A DNA stretch of 59,406 nt from Phenylobacterium sp. (GTDB lineage: Bacteria; Pseudomonadota; Alphaproteobacteria; Caulobacterales; Caulobacteraceae), in contig NZ_JAICYI010000012.1 of assembly GCF_025934275.1 (NCBI RefSeq), positions 1 to 59,406 of the forward strand, in the 5' to 3' direction. A model generated the notes under the pieces. The model saw only the letters and a program-made list of their open reading frames with translations, was not told where the DNA came from and did no database searches. A program made the translations under genes and the position numbers. This document shows, in pieces, positions 34,430-43,176 of this stretch. How positions within the stretch are numbered: the stretch's first letter is position 1; every line of letters begins with the position of its first letter.

Positions 34430-35062
34430 GTGGCGCGCGGGCGGTTCATCACATTCGAAGGCGGCGAGGGGGCGGGCAAGTCGACCCAGCTCAAGCGGCT
34501 CGCAGCGCGGCTGGAGGCGCAGGGCCTGAGCGTCGTCGCCACCCGCGAGCCGGGCGGCTCGCCGGGCGCGGAGGCGATCCGCGACCTCGTCCTGAACGGC
34601 GCCGCCGACCGCTGGTCGCCGGTCACCGAGACGCTGCTGATGTACGCCGCCCGCCGCGACCATGTGGAGCGGGTGATCCGCCCGGCGCTGGAGCGCGGCG
34701 CCTGGGTGGTCTGCGACCGTTTCGCCGATTCCACCCGCGCCTACCAGGGGGCCGGCGGCGGCGTCGATCCCGGCCTGATCGCGGCGCTGGAGCAGTTCAT
34801 CCTGCCCGACGTCCGGCCGGACCTGACGCTGATCTTCGACCTGCCGCCGGACGTGGGGCTGCAGCGCGCCGCCGGGCGGGGCGGCGAGATGCGCTTCGAA
34901 TCCAAGGGCATGGACTTCCACCGCCGGCTGCGCGCCGGGTTCCTGGCGATCGCCAAGGCCGAGCCCGGCCGCTGCGCAGTCATCGACGCCGCCGGCGGCA
35001 TGGAGGCGGTGGAGGCGGCGGTCTGGGCCGCCGTCCAGGCGCGGCTGGCGGTTCATGGCTGA
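34430..35062 (+). CDS. tmk: Thymidylate kinase
   Basis: A 210-residue P-loop kinase making dTDP from dTMP. The P-loop is EGGEGAGKST, the DR(Y/F) motif is VVCDRFADSTRAYQG, and the lid follows in a RGGEMRFE-type region. Start is GTG 34430. It overlaps holB by 8 bases; tmk-holB coupling is a widely conserved replication arrangement. Confidence 0.95.
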   Translation: MARGRFITFEGGEGAGKSTQLKRLAARLEAQGLSVVATREPGGSPGAEAIRDLVLNGAADRWSPVTETLLMYAARRDHVERVIRPALERGAWVVCDRFADSTRAYQGAGGGVDPGLIAALEQFILPDVRPDLTLIFDLPPDVGLQRAAGRGGEMRFESKGMDFHRRLRAGFLAIAKAEPGRCAVIDAAGGMEAVEAAVWAAVQARLAVHG

Positions 35063-36056
35063 GGCGGCGATCGCCCATCCGCGCGAGGTGTTCGAGCTCG
35101 TCGGCCACGAGCCGGCCGAGGCCGCTTTCGACGCCAGCCGCAGCCGCGGACGGCTGCATCACGCGTGGTTGCTGACCGGGCCGGAAGGGGTGGGCAAGGC
35201 GACCTTCGCCTACCGCGCCGCCCGCCGGCTGCTCGGCGTGCCCGCGGAGCCGTCCCTGGGCCTGCTGGGCGCGCGCCCGGAGCATCCGGTGAGCCGCCAG
35301 GTGGCGGCGCGGGCGCATCCGGACCTGCTGGTGGTCGAACGCCTCGGCGACGACGGCAAGCCGCGCAGGGTGATCCCCGTCGACGAGGTGCGCCGGCTGT
35401 CGGAATTCTTCTCCAAGTCGCCGGCCAGCGCTCCGCACCGGGTGGCGATCGTCGACGCCGCCGACGACCTCAACCTGAACGCCGCGAACGCGCTGCTCAA
35501 GACGCTGGAGGAGCCGCCCACCCGGGGCGTCCTGCTGGTGGTGAGCCATGCGCCCGGCCGCCTCCTGGCCACCATCCGCTCGCGCTGCCGGCGGCTGGCG
35601 TTCGCGCCGCTGCCGATCGAGGCGGCCGCCGCCTTCGTGCGCGCCCGCAGCGAGGTCAACGCCGAGGAGGCGCTGCGGCTGGCGGCGATGGCGGGCGGCG
35701 CGCCGGGCCGGGCGCTGGCGCTCGCGGCGGGCCACGCCCTGGCGCTCGACGATGCGGCGCGGGCGATCGTCGCCGAGCTGCCGCGGCTGGACGAGGGGCT
35801 GGCGCTGTCGCTCGCCGACAGGTTCCGCGGCGGGGAGGGGATGGTCCAGTTCACCCTGCTGTTCGAGCGCCTCGCCGAGCGGGTGCATGCGCTGGCGGCC
35901 GCGCGGGCCGCCGAGGGCCAGGCGGCGCTTGATCGCTGGGCCGCGGCGTGGGAGACGCTCTCGCGCCTGCCGCGCGAGGTCGAGACCCTCAACCTCGACC
36001 GGACCGACGCCCTGTTCGCGGCCTTGACCGAACTGCGCCAGGCCGCCCAGGCCTGA
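35055..36056 (+). CDS. holB: DNA polymerase III subunit delta prime
   Basis: A 333-residue clamp-loader subunit. The AAA+ core has a P-loop-like GPEGVGKAT, a NAANALLKTLEEPP helix (sensor region) and RSRCRRLAFAPL, as in HolB/DnaX. The zinc-module cysteines of E. coli delta prime are absent here: the loop after residue 60 is Pro/Ala-rich, LLGARPEHPVSRQVAARAHPD, which I believe is usual in alphaproteobacteria. Function is loading of the beta clamp together with DnaX and HolA. It overlaps tmk by 8 bases. Confidence 0.93.
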   Translation: MAEAAIAHPREVFELVGHEPAEAAFDASRSRGRLHHAWLLTGPEGVGKATFAYRAARRLLGVPAEPSLGLLGARPEHPVSRQVAARAHPDLLVVERLGDDGKPRRVIPVDEVRRLSEFFSKSPASAPHRVAIVDAADDLNLNAANALLKTLEEPPTRGVLLVVSHAPGRLLATIRSRCRRLAFAPLPIEAAAAFVRARSEVNAEEALRLAAMAGGAPGRALALAAGHALALDDAARAIVAELPRLDEGLALSLADRFRGGEGMVQFTLLFERLAERVHALAAARAAEGQAALDRWAAAWETLSRLPREVETLNLDRTDALFAALTELRQAAQA

Positions 36057-36071
36057 GCCCGCCCAGAGCCG

Positions 36072-36848
36072 ATGCTGATCGACAGCCACGTCAACCTGCA
36101 CGCGCCGCAATTCGACGAAGACCGCGAGGCCGTCATCGCCCGCGCGCTCGCCTCCGGCGTGCGGCTGATGGTGGAGATCAGCGATCGGGTCGCCAGCTTC
36201 AAGAAGACCCGGCTGGTGGCGCAACATCCGGACATCTGGTGCACCGCCGGGACCCATCCGCACGAGGCCAAGGAGGACCCTGAACTGTCGCCGCAGACGC
36301 TGATCGACCTCGCCGCCGATCCGCGCGTGGTCGGCATCGGCGAGTGCGGCCTCGACTTCCACTACGACCTCAGCCCCCGCGACATCCAGGCCAAGGTGTT
36401 CCGCGCCCACATCGCCGCCGCGCGGCAGACCGGCCTGCCGCTGGTGGTGCACGCCCGCGAGGCCGACCAGGCTATGGGCGACATCCTGGAGGAAGAGCAC
36501 GCCAGGGGCGCCTTCCGCATCCTGATGCACTGCTACACCTCGGGCGCCGAGCTGGCGGCCCGCGCGGCGGCGCTGGGGGCCTGGTTCTCGGTCTCCGGGA
36601 TCGCGACCTTCCGGGCGGCTGAAGAGGTGCGCGCCGTGATCCGCGATATGCCGCAGGCGCGCATCATGGTGGAGACGGACTGTCCCTACCTGGCGCCCGT
36701 CCCGTACCGCGGCCGCCGCAATGAGCCGGCCTTCCTGCCGCACGTGCTGGCGAAGCTCGCCGAGATCCGCGGCTGGTCGCTGCGAGAGGCGGAGGCTCGC
36801 ACCGAGGACGCCTTCTTCGCCCTGTTCGACCGGATTCCGCGCCCGTGA
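36072..36848 (+). CDS. TatD family metal-dependent hydrolase with altered N-terminal metal motif
   Basis: A 258-residue TIM-barrel hydrolase of the TatD/YcfH family, commonly found with tmk-holB. Conserved elements are GIGECGLDFHYD, VVHAREAD, LMHCYTSG and ETDCPYLAPVPYRGRRNEP. The first metal motif is unusual: the canonical HxH (DTHCHLD-like) reads DSHVNLHAP, so the second histidine of the pair is Asn and a histidine appears two residues later. DNase or phosphoesterase activity is therefore uncertain. It overlaps the metallo-hydrolase start by 4 bases. Confidence 0.88.
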   Translation: MLIDSHVNLHAPQFDEDREAVIARALASGVRLMVEISDRVASFKKTRLVAQHPDIWCTAGTHPHEAKEDPELSPQTLIDLAADPRVVGIGECGLDFHYDLSPRDIQAKVFRAHIAAARQTGLPLVVHAREADQAMGDILEEEHARGAFRILMHCYTSGAELAARAAALGAWFSVSGIATFRAAEEVRAVIRDMPQARIMVETDCPYLAPVPYRGRRNEPAFLPHVLAKLAEIRGWSLREAEARTEDAFFALFDRIPRP

Positions 36849-37672
36849 GCGCCGCCCTCGAGGTCACCATCCTGGGCTGCGGCTCCTCCGGCGGCGTGCC
36901 GCGGGCGGATGGCGAATGGGGCGCCTGCGATCCGGCCGATCCGAGGAACCTGCGCACCCGCTGCTCGCTGCTGGTCCGGCGCAGGGGGACGGGCCCCGAG
37001 GCGGAGACCACGGTGCTCGTGGACGCCGCGCCGGACCTCCGGCTGCAGACCGCCCAGGCCGGCGCCAAGCGGCTCGATGCGGTCCTGCTCACCCACGACC
37101 ACGCCGACCAGGTGCACGGCATAGATGACGTCCGCGCCTTCTTCCTGCGCCAGCGGACGCGCATCCCGTGCTTCATGGATGCGGCCACCGAGCGCTCCAT
37201 GATCCGGCGGTTCGACTACATCTTCCAGGGCGAGGCGGGCTATCCGGCGATCTGCGACGTCCGGCCGCTGCCGGCCCATGGCGTGCGCTGGACGGTGGAG
37301 GGACCATCCGGGGCCATTCCGGTGGTCAGCTTCGACCAGGATCATGGCGGCATACGCTCGGTGGGCTACCGGTTCGGCGGGGTGGCCTATTCCAGCGATG
37401 TGGTGAACCTCGATGCGGCGGCCTTCGAGGCGCTGGCCGACCTGGACGTCTGGATCGTCGACGCGCTGCGCTGGCGACCGCACCCGACGCACGCCCATGT
37501 GGAGCGCACCCTGGAGTGGATCGCGCAGGTCAGGCCACGGCGGGCCATCCTGACCAATCTGCACATCGACCTCGATTACGAGGACCTCGCACGCCAGCTC
37601 CCGGAGGGCGTCGAGCCGGCCTTCGACGGACTTCGCGTGTCACATGAACTCGCGTCGGAATTCGTCCAATGA
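36845..37672 (+). CDS. MBL-fold metallo-hydrolase (PhnP-like phosphodiesterase family)
   Basis: A 275-residue metallo-beta-lactamase-fold protein. It has the GCGSSGGVPR start, the metal-binding THDHADQVHGIDD (HxHxDH) and the later VVSFDQDHGG, YSSDV and LHIDLDYEDL segments. This is the PhnP/cyclic-phosphodiesterase-like branch, probably hydrolysing a phosphodiester or cyclic phosphate; the substrate is unknown. Its GTG overlaps the TatD stop (GTGA) and its end overlaps the purN-like start (ATGA), tying it into the tmk-holB-tatD operon. Confidence 0.87.
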   Translation: MSAALEVTILGCGSSGGVPRADGEWGACDPADPRNLRTRCSLLVRRRGTGPEAETTVLVDAAPDLRLQTAQAGAKRLDAVLLTHDHADQVHGIDDVRAFFLRQRTRIPCFMDAATERSMIRRFDYIFQGEAGYPAICDVRPLPAHGVRWTVEGPSGAIPVVSFDQDHGGIRSVGYRFGGVAYSSDVVNLDAAAFEALADLDVWIVDALRWRPHPTHAHVERTLEWIAQVRPRRAILTNLHIDLDYEDLARQLPEGVEPAFDGLRVSHELASEFVQ

Positions 37673-38283
37673 ACCCGCCGCTTAAGCTGGGCTTCCTGGC
37701 GTCAGGAACAGGCTCGAGCGCCCAGGCGATTGTGCGCGCGATCCGCAGGCGCGAGCTTGCCGCCGAGGCGCGGCTGCTGGTCAGCAATAACCGCGGCGCC
37801 GCGGCGCTGGATTTCGCACGCGCCGAGGGCGTGCCGAGCCTCTGCATTCCGACCCAGGCCGAGCCGGAGGCCGCCGACGTGCGGCTGGCCGAGGCGATGG
37901 CGGCCCACCGCGTCGAACTGATTGTTCTTTCTGGCTATCTTCGCCGGCTGGGGGCGCAGACGCTGGCGCTCTACGCGGGCCGGGTGCTGAACATCCATCC
38001 GGGGCCGCTGCCGGAGTTCGGCGGCCACGGGATGTACGGCCGGCGCGTGCACGAGGCCGTGCTGGCGGCCAGGTCGCCGGCCAGCGCCGTCGTGATCCAT
38101 CTGGTCGACGAGGAGTATGACCATGGGCCCGAGGTGGCGCGGCGAGCGGTCGAGGTGCGTCCCGACGACACGCCGGAGACGCTGGAAGCCCGTGTACGGG
38201 AGCTGGAGCCGGCGTTCTTCGTCGAGACGCTGGAGCGGATCGCGCGAGGGGATCTGGCGCTGCCTCGAGAAGCCCATCGATAA
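37669..38283 (+). CDS. purN: Phosphoribosylglycinamide formyltransferase (PurN-like)
   Basis: A 204-residue formyltransferase-fold protein. ASGTGSSAQAI is the phosphate-binding start. The catalytic Asn-His pair is in LNIHPGPLPEFGGHGMYG and the catalytic Asp in EEYDHGPEV. The GGHGMYG form of the loop is known from other PurN branches. The expected reaction is transfer of a formyl group from 10-formyl-THF to GAR. Its place after a metallo-hydrolase rather than next to purM suggests it could be a second, divergent copy. It starts by ATGA overlap. Confidence 0.8.
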   Translation: MNPPLKLGFLASGTGSSAQAIVRAIRRRELAAEARLLVSNNRGAAALDFARAEGVPSLCIPTQAEPEAADVRLAEAMAAHRVELIVLSGYLRRLGAQTLALYAGRVLNIHPGPLPEFGGHGMYGRRVHEAVLAARSPASAVVIHLVDEEYDHGPEVARRAVEVRPDDTPETLEARVRELEPAFFVETLERIARGDLALPREAHR

Positions 38284-38416
38284 TTTCCGATAATCTACCT
38301 TAGGCGCAATTCGGACCGATGCTCCGGCGTGGCGATCCGTCTCCCCTCGTGCTCATCCACAACCGAATTCCGGGCCCTCTTGCGCCGCGGATGCGGTGCA
38401 GCGCTAGGATGGCGCC

Positions 38417-39283
38417 ATGACCCGACCCGCGCCGCCGGCCGAGCTCCGGCCGATCGACCGGCTCCTCGCCATCATGGCGCGCCTGCGCGACCCCAAGGAC
38501 GGCTGTCCGTGGGATATCGAGCAGACCTTCGCGACCATCGCGCTCTACACCGTCGAAGAGGCCTATGAGGTCGCCGACGCGATCGAACGCGGCGATCTCA
38601 AGGACCTCAGGGACGAGCTCGGCGACCTTTTGCTGCAGGTCGTCTTCCACGCCCGCATGGCTGAAGAGGACGGGGCTTTCGACTTCGACGACGTCGCGCG
38701 CGCCATCAACGACAAGATGGTCCGCCGCCACCCGCATGTGTTCGCCGATGAATCCTACGGCTCGCTCGCCGAGCAGAAGCAAGGCTGGGAGCAGCTGAAG
38801 GCCGCCGAGCGTCAGGAAAAGGGCCGCACGGGGAGCCTGCTGGACGACGTGCCCGTGGGCCTGCCCGCGCTCACCCGCGCGGTGAAGCTGTCCCGGCGCG
38901 CAGCCGGCGTCGGCTTCGTCTGGCCTTCGGCCAAGGAGGTGCTGGAAAAGCTCGACGAGGAAGTCGCCGAGCTGAAGGTGGAGGTCGCCGCCGGCGATAT
39001 CGAGAAGGCCCGCCAGGAAATGGGCGACGTGCTGTTCGTGGTCGCCAACCTCGCCCGCGCCCTGGATGTCGACCCGGAGGATGCGCTGCGCGCCACGAAC
39101 GCCAAGTTCGTCCGCCGTTTCCGCTACATCGAGCAGAAACTTGCGGAAGATGGCAAGTCGCCCGAAAGCTCCGACCTGCCGGAGATGGACGCGCTGTGGA
39201 ACGAGGCCAAGGCTGCGGAGGCGGGTCGGGTCGAAGGGGACCGTGCCGCCTCAGCGCGCCCTCACCTGCGTCGCGGGGAATAG
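38417..39283 (+). CDS. mazG: Nucleoside triphosphate pyrophosphohydrolase MazG
   Basis: A 288-residue protein with two MazG domains. The first has CPWDIEQTFATIALYTVEEAYEVADAIE and LRDELGDLLLQVVFHARMAEE (the EExxE-12-ExxD metal motifs), the second LDEEVAELKVEV and ARQEMGDVLFVVANLAR. It hydrolyses NTPs, including non-canonical ones, to NMP and PPi. It is separated from the purN-like gene by 133 bases with no feature I recognise. It converges with hflX and the two overlap by 33 bases at their 3' ends. Confidence 0.94.
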   Translation: MTRPAPPAELRPIDRLLAIMARLRDPKDGCPWDIEQTFATIALYTVEEAYEVADAIERGDLKDLRDELGDLLLQVVFHARMAEEDGAFDFDDVARAINDKMVRRHPHVFADESYGSLAEQKQGWEQLKAAERQEKGRTGSLLDDVPVGLPALTRAVKLSRRAAGVGFVWPSAKEVLEKLDEEVAELKVEVAAGDIEKARQEMGDVLFVVANLARALDVDPEDALRATNAKFVRRFRYIEQKLAEDGKSPESSDLPEMDALWNEAKAAEAGRVEGDRAASARPHLRRGE

Positions 39284-40567
39284 CTGCTCGAACTGGCCGA
39301 GCGCCTGGGCGGTCAGGCTGACCTGCAGGCGCACCGCCCCGTCGTCGGCGGTGTCGCGCTCGATCACCCGGCCGTTGCGGTAGAGCCAGGCGATCGCCGC
39401 GCCCTCGCCCGCCGGCGCGACGACCTCGACCGGCGGCGCCTCGTCGACCAGCCCCGAGACGGCGCGCAACAGGGCCTCGCACCCCTCCCCGGTCACGGCT
39501 GAGACCAGGATCGCCGGCGGGTGCGCCCGGCGGGCGTCGCCTCCCGCGGTTCGCCGCGCCTCCTCGTCCAGCAGGTCGAGCTTGTTCCATACCTCCAGGA
39601 TCCGGCGCTCGTCGGTGTCGATCTCGAGCCGCGCCAGCACCTCGCGCACGTCCTGCGCCTGGGCCGCGCTCTCCTCGCTTGCGATATCGCGCACGTGAAG
39701 GATGACGTCGGCCTCCCGCACCTCCTCAAGCGTCGCGCGGAACGCCTCCACCAGTTCGTGCGGCAGGTCGGAGATGAAGCCCACGGTGTCCGAGAGGATG
39801 GCCGGGCGGCCGTCCGGCAGCTTCAGTGTCCGCAGCGTCGGATCGAGGGTGGCGAACAGCATGTCCTCGGCCACGACCTCGGCTTCCGTCAGGCGGTTGA
39901 ACAGCGTCGACTTGCCGGCGTTGGTGTAGCCGACCAGCGCCACCGACGGGAACGGCACGCGCCGGCGCGCCGAGCGCTGCAGGGTGCGCGTGCGGCGCAC
40001 TTCGACCAGCTCCCGCTTCAGCTTGGCGATCCGCTCGGCGATCAGCCGCCGGTCGGTCTCGATCTGGGTCTCGCCGGGACCGCCCATCACCCCGAAGCCG
40101 CCGCGCTGCCGCTCCAGGTGGGTCCAGGTCCTGACCAGGCGCGAGCGCTCGTAGCTGAGCCGGGCGAGCTCGACCTGCAGGCGCCCCTCCCGCGTGCGGG
40201 CCCGACGCGCGAAGATCTCCAGGATCAGCCCGGTGCGATCGATCACCTTGCAGTCCCAGGCCCGCTCCAGGTTGCGCTGCTGCACCGGGGTGAGCGCGTC
40301 ATCGACCACGGCCACGTCGGCCGAGACGGCCACGACCAGCCGGCCGATCTCCTCAACCTTGCCCTTGCCGAACAGGGTGGCGGGCGTCAGCCGGCGGAGC
40401 GGCGCGATGATCCCGTCGCGCACCTCCAGGTCGAGCGCCTCCGAGAGCCCGACCGCCTCCTCCAGGCGCGCCTCGGGATCGCGGGAGCGGCTGCGGCCCT
40501 CCCGATCGGGGTGGATGACGACGGCGCCTTGGATCGGCGCCCGTCGATCGATGGATTTCGAACTCAA
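39251..40567 (-). CDS. hflX: Ribosome-associated GTPase HflX
   Basis: A 438-residue protein. The N-terminal HflX domain (about 1-200) includes LFGKGKVEE and the [15 protein letters not shown] motif. The GTPase domain has [12 protein letters not shown] (G1), DTVGFI (G3) and NKLDLL (G4). It rescues or splits stalled ribosomes. Its start overlaps the hfq stop by 4 bases, the conserved hfq-hflX order. The 3' end overlaps mazG by 33 bases on the other strand. Confidence 0.95.
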   Translation of the reverse strand: MSSKSIDRRAPIQGAVVIHPDREGRSRSRDPEARLEEAVGLSEALDLEVRDGIIAPLRRLTPATLFGKGKVEEIGRLVVAVSADVAVVDDALTPVQQRNLERAWDCKVIDRTGLILEIFARRARTREGRLQVELARLSYERSRLVRTWTHLERQRGGFGVMGGPGETQIETDRRLIAERIAKLKRELVEVRRTRTLQRSARRRVPFPSVALVGYTNAGKSTLFNRLTEAEVVAEDMLFATLDPTLRTLKLPDGRPAILSDTVGFISDLPHELVEAFRATLEEVREADVILHVRDIASEESAAQAQDVREVLARLEIDTDERRILEVWNKLDLLDEEARRTAGGDARRAHPPAILVSAVTGEGCEALLRAVSGLVDEAPPVEVVAPAGEGAAIAWLYRNGRVIERDTADDGAVRLQVSLTAQALGQFEQLFPATQVRAR

Positions 40568-40809
40568 TCGGTCTCGTCTTCGGCCGGCTCATAGAGCTGC
40601 ACGGGCTGCGCCGGCATGATGGTGGAGATCGCGTGCTTGTAGACGAGCTGGGACTGCCCGTCTCTGCGCAGCAGAACGCAGAAGTTGTCGAACCAGCTCA
40701 CCACGCCCTGAAGCTTGACGCCGTTCACCAGGAAGATGGTGAGCGGCGTCTTGGACTTGCGCACGCTGTTCAGGAAGGTGTCCTGGAGGTTCTGTTTTTT
40801 GTCGCTCAC
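40564..40809 (-). CDS. hfq: RNA chaperone Hfq
   Basis: An 81-residue Sm-like protein. Sm1 is [27 protein letters not shown] and Sm2 is the highly conserved VYKHAISTI; the DNFCVLLR segment is also typical. It forms a hexamer that pairs small RNAs with mRNAs and would affect nitrogen and stress regulation. The start is GTG 40809, preceded by a GAGGCGG-type ribosome-binding site. A GC-rich hairpin lies about 28 bases upstream of the start. Confidence 0.96.
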   Translation of the reverse strand: MSDKKQNLQDTFLNSVRKSKTPLTIFLVNGVKLQGVVSWFDNFCVLLRRDGQSQLVYKHAISTIMPAQPVQLYEPAEDETD

Positions 40810-40836
40810 GGCTTGACCGCCTCTTTTCGTTGTCAC

Positions 40837-40855
40837 GGGCGGCCAGCCGCCGCCC
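40837..40855. promoter_or_regulatory. GC-rich hairpin in the hfq leader
   Basis: GGGCGGC pairs with GCCGCCC around a 5-base loop (CAGCC as read on the plus strand), forming a 7-bp perfect stem 28 bases before the hfq GTG. No T-run follows on either side. It could be a leader structure for autoregulation, as E. coli Hfq controls its own mRNA, or a chance GC palindrome. A GCGCAATTGCGC palindrome lies farther upstream. Confidence 0.3.
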
Positions 40856-40963
40856 ACACACGCGACGGCCACGCTAGACCGGGATTTGCGATGGGCGCAA
40901 TTGCGCACGCCCCCCGACTCGGGCCGGAGGCTCGGCGTGTGCGGGCTCGGCCCCGGCGGCGGG

Positions 40964-42139
40964 TCAGAGCGTCTTCAGGTACTCGACGAGATCGTGCTTG
41001 TCCCTGGCGCTCAGCTGCAGGTGGCGGACCCGGTCGTAGTGGTCGACCACGTTGCTCAGGGTGGCCGCGCTCCCGTCATGGAAATAGGGCGCGTGGAAGC
41101 GCAGGCCGCGCAGCGGCGTGGTGCGATAGGCCTTCACGGCGGTCCGCGCCGCATAGGCGCCATCCATCCCGGTCTCCGAAGGCTGGTGCAGGATTCCGGC
41201 GTTGTTGTCGGTGCCGTTTCCGCCCACGTGACAGCTCTGGCAGTCGGTGGCGAACACCGCCTGCCCGTGGGCGGCGGCTGCGCTGGCGGACGCACGTCCG
41301 GCGACGGGCGCGGGGATGCCATGCTGGTAGGCCCTCAGCGGCGCCAGCTTGGCGGTGACGAGGTCCGGCGTCTGGTGGATGTCGATGCCGAGCCTCGGGT
41401 CGGAGAAGTCGCCGTGACCGCCCATCTGGGTCACCGCCACATAGGCGTTCCAATAGGAGATCGGGCCTTCCGCCGTGTAGGTCTCATTCTTGACGTCGGC
41501 CAGGCCATAGGCCGGCGGGATCTCGAGGGGCGTGTTCTTGCCGTCGAAGTTGTAGCGCGGGTCGTAGCGGCCCTTGCCCCACGAATTGTAGACCGCCCGC
41601 TGCTGGGGCGTGAGGACCGGCGACAGCGCGATGACCGCGCCGACATTCAGGGTGTGGTTGGGCCAGCCATCCAGCCGATGCCCGATTCCTGGGAGCATCG
41701 CGTCGTCGACGGTGGAATGACAGAGCGCGCAGGTGACCCCGATGCGCTGGACGCGACCTTCGTTGTCGAATGTCGCCTTGAGGCCCACCACCGCGTCCTC
41801 GCGCAACAGCTCCCGGGTGCCGCTCGCGCCCAGGGGGTTGTGCAGGATGAAGCTGCCGAAGTTGAGCTTGTCCATGTCGACCTTGAGGCCGAGCCCCAGG
41901 GCCTGCAGCGGCGTCACCTTGCGGTCCACGATCTCGGCCATGCGCAGCTTGTCGGTCCACAGCTGCTCGTCGCCGAACGTGTCGTAGCGGAAGATCTGCC
42001 GGCCCTCCGCCTCGGCCGCAGTCTGCGGCGCCGGGGGACGGTTGGCTGACATCAGCGTGCTGCAGCCGACCAGGGTGAGCACAGCGCCCGCCGCCAGCGA
42101 CGCCAATAGGACAGGGCTCTGGATGATTTTGCTGGCCAT
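40964..42139 (-). CDS. Diheme cytochrome c lipoprotein (cytochrome c peroxidase/RoxA-like fold)
   Basis: A 391-residue c-type cytochrome. Residues about 1-26 form a lipoprotein signal ending in LVGC, so it is probably anchored in the periplasm. Two heme motifs are present: CALCH near residue 136 and CQSCH near residue 303. The C-terminal [22 protein letters not shown] and [14 protein letters not shown] with VDHYDR resemble diheme cytochrome c peroxidase and MauG/RoxA-like enzymes. The substrate is unknown. Start at 42139 or the ATG at 42154. It interrupts the ntrX-dat-hfq neighbourhood. Confidence 0.85.
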   Translation of the reverse strand: MASKIIQSPVLLASLAAGAVLTLVGCSTLMSANRPPAPQTAAEAEGRQIFRYDTFGDEQLWTDKLRMAEIVDRKVTPLQALGLGLKVDMDKLNFGSFILHNPLGASGTRELLREDAVVGLKATFDNEGRVQRIGVTCALCHSTVDDAMLPGIGHRLDGWPNHTLNVGAVIALSPVLTPQQRAVYNSWGKGRYDPRYNFDGKNTPLEIPPAYGLADVKNETYTAEGPISYWNAYVAVTQMGGHGDFSDPRLGIDIHQTPDLVTAKLAPLRAYQHGIPAPVAGRASASAAAAHGQAVFATDCQSCHVGGNGTDNNAGILHQPSETGMDGAYAARTAVKAYRTTPLRGLRFHAPYFHDGSAATLSNVVDHYDRVRHLQLSARDKHDLVEYLKTL

Positions 42140-42272
42140 CTGCGTCTCGCCCATCGCGGCTTGCGATAACGACGTTAGATAGGCCGGTCCGGCAAAGGTT
42201 CCCTCCGGCGCGGCGAGCCCTTTGCGAGAGCGGTATGGGCCGACCGACGGAGGCGCTCGAGCGCCGCCCTGG

Positions 42273-43136
42273 TCAGACCGACGTCGCCTGGGCGCGCTCG
42301 ATGTAGAGGCGCCGAAGCTTCAGGGCGAGCGGACCGGGCCGTCCCTCGCCCACCGGGGTTCCGTCGACCGAGATCACCGGCAGCACCAGCGCGCCCGCAC
42401 CGGTGACGAAGGCCTCCTGCGCATGCTTGGCCTCGTCCGGCGTGAACGGCCGTTCGTCGAGCGCGAGCCCCTCCTCGGCGATCACGTCCATCAGCGTGCG
42501 CCGGGTGATGCCGCGCAGGATGTTGGCGTTGGTGTCGCGGGTGCGCAGCCGCCCGTCGCGGTCGACGATCCAGGCGTTGGACGATGCGCCCTCGGTGACA
42601 AACCCCAGCTCGTCGACGAACCAGGCCTCGTAGGCGCCGGCCGCCCTCGCCTTCTGCTTGGCGAGCACGTTCGGCAGCAGCCCCACGGTCTTGATGTCGC
42701 AACGCCCCCAGCGGCTCTCCGGCGTGGTGACGACGCCGATCCCCTTGGCGGCCTTGGCCTCGGTTGCGGCCCGGTCGACGGCGTTCACAGTGATCACCAT
42801 CGAGGGCGGGACGTGCCTTGCGGGGAAGGCGTGCTCGCGCGGGGCGACGCCGCGGCTGACCTGCAGATAGGCCAGCCCCTCGCGCACGCGGTTGCGCCTG
42901 ACCGCCTCCTTCAGCACCAGCGTCAGCGCCTTGCGGCTCATCGGCATGGCGATCGAGAGCTCCGAAAGGCTGCGCTCCAGGCGGGCGAAGTGTCCCTCGG
43001 CGTCCGAAAGCTTGCCGTCGAACAGCGCCCAGACCTCATAGACCGCGTCAGCCAGCTGGTAGCCGCGATCCTCGATGTGGACCATGGCTTCGCCGTGCGG
43101 CACGAAGCGGCCGTTCACATAGGCGACCCGCCCCAT
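42273..43136 (-). CDS. dat: D-amino-acid transaminase
   Basis: A 287-residue class IV PLP aminotransferase. It has VNGRFVPHGEAMVHIEDRGYQLADAVYEV, the PLP lysine in DIKTVGLLPNVLAKQ, and EGASSNAWIVD with TNANILRGITR. The D-alanine aminotransferase branch fits better than IlvE. It interconverts D-amino acids and 2-oxo acids. An in-frame GTG lies directly before the ATG at 43136. It follows ntrX by 40 bases, within the Ntr run. Confidence 0.9.
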   Translation of the reverse strand: MGRVAYVNGRFVPHGEAMVHIEDRGYQLADAVYEVWALFDGKLSDAEGHFARLERSLSELSIAMPMSRKALTLVLKEAVRRNRVREGLAYLQVSRGVAPREHAFPARHVPPSMVITVNAVDRAATEAKAAKGIGVVTTPESRWGRCDIKTVGLLPNVLAKQKARAAGAYEAWFVDELGFVTEGASSNAWIVDRDGRLRTRDTNANILRGITRRTLMDVIAEEGLALDERPFTPDEAKHAQEAFVTGAGALVLPVISVDGTPVGEGRPGPLALKLRRLYIERAQATSV

Positions 43137-43176
43137 CACTCCCCCCGCCTTCGCCGGGATGCCCGGTAGGGGCCCA

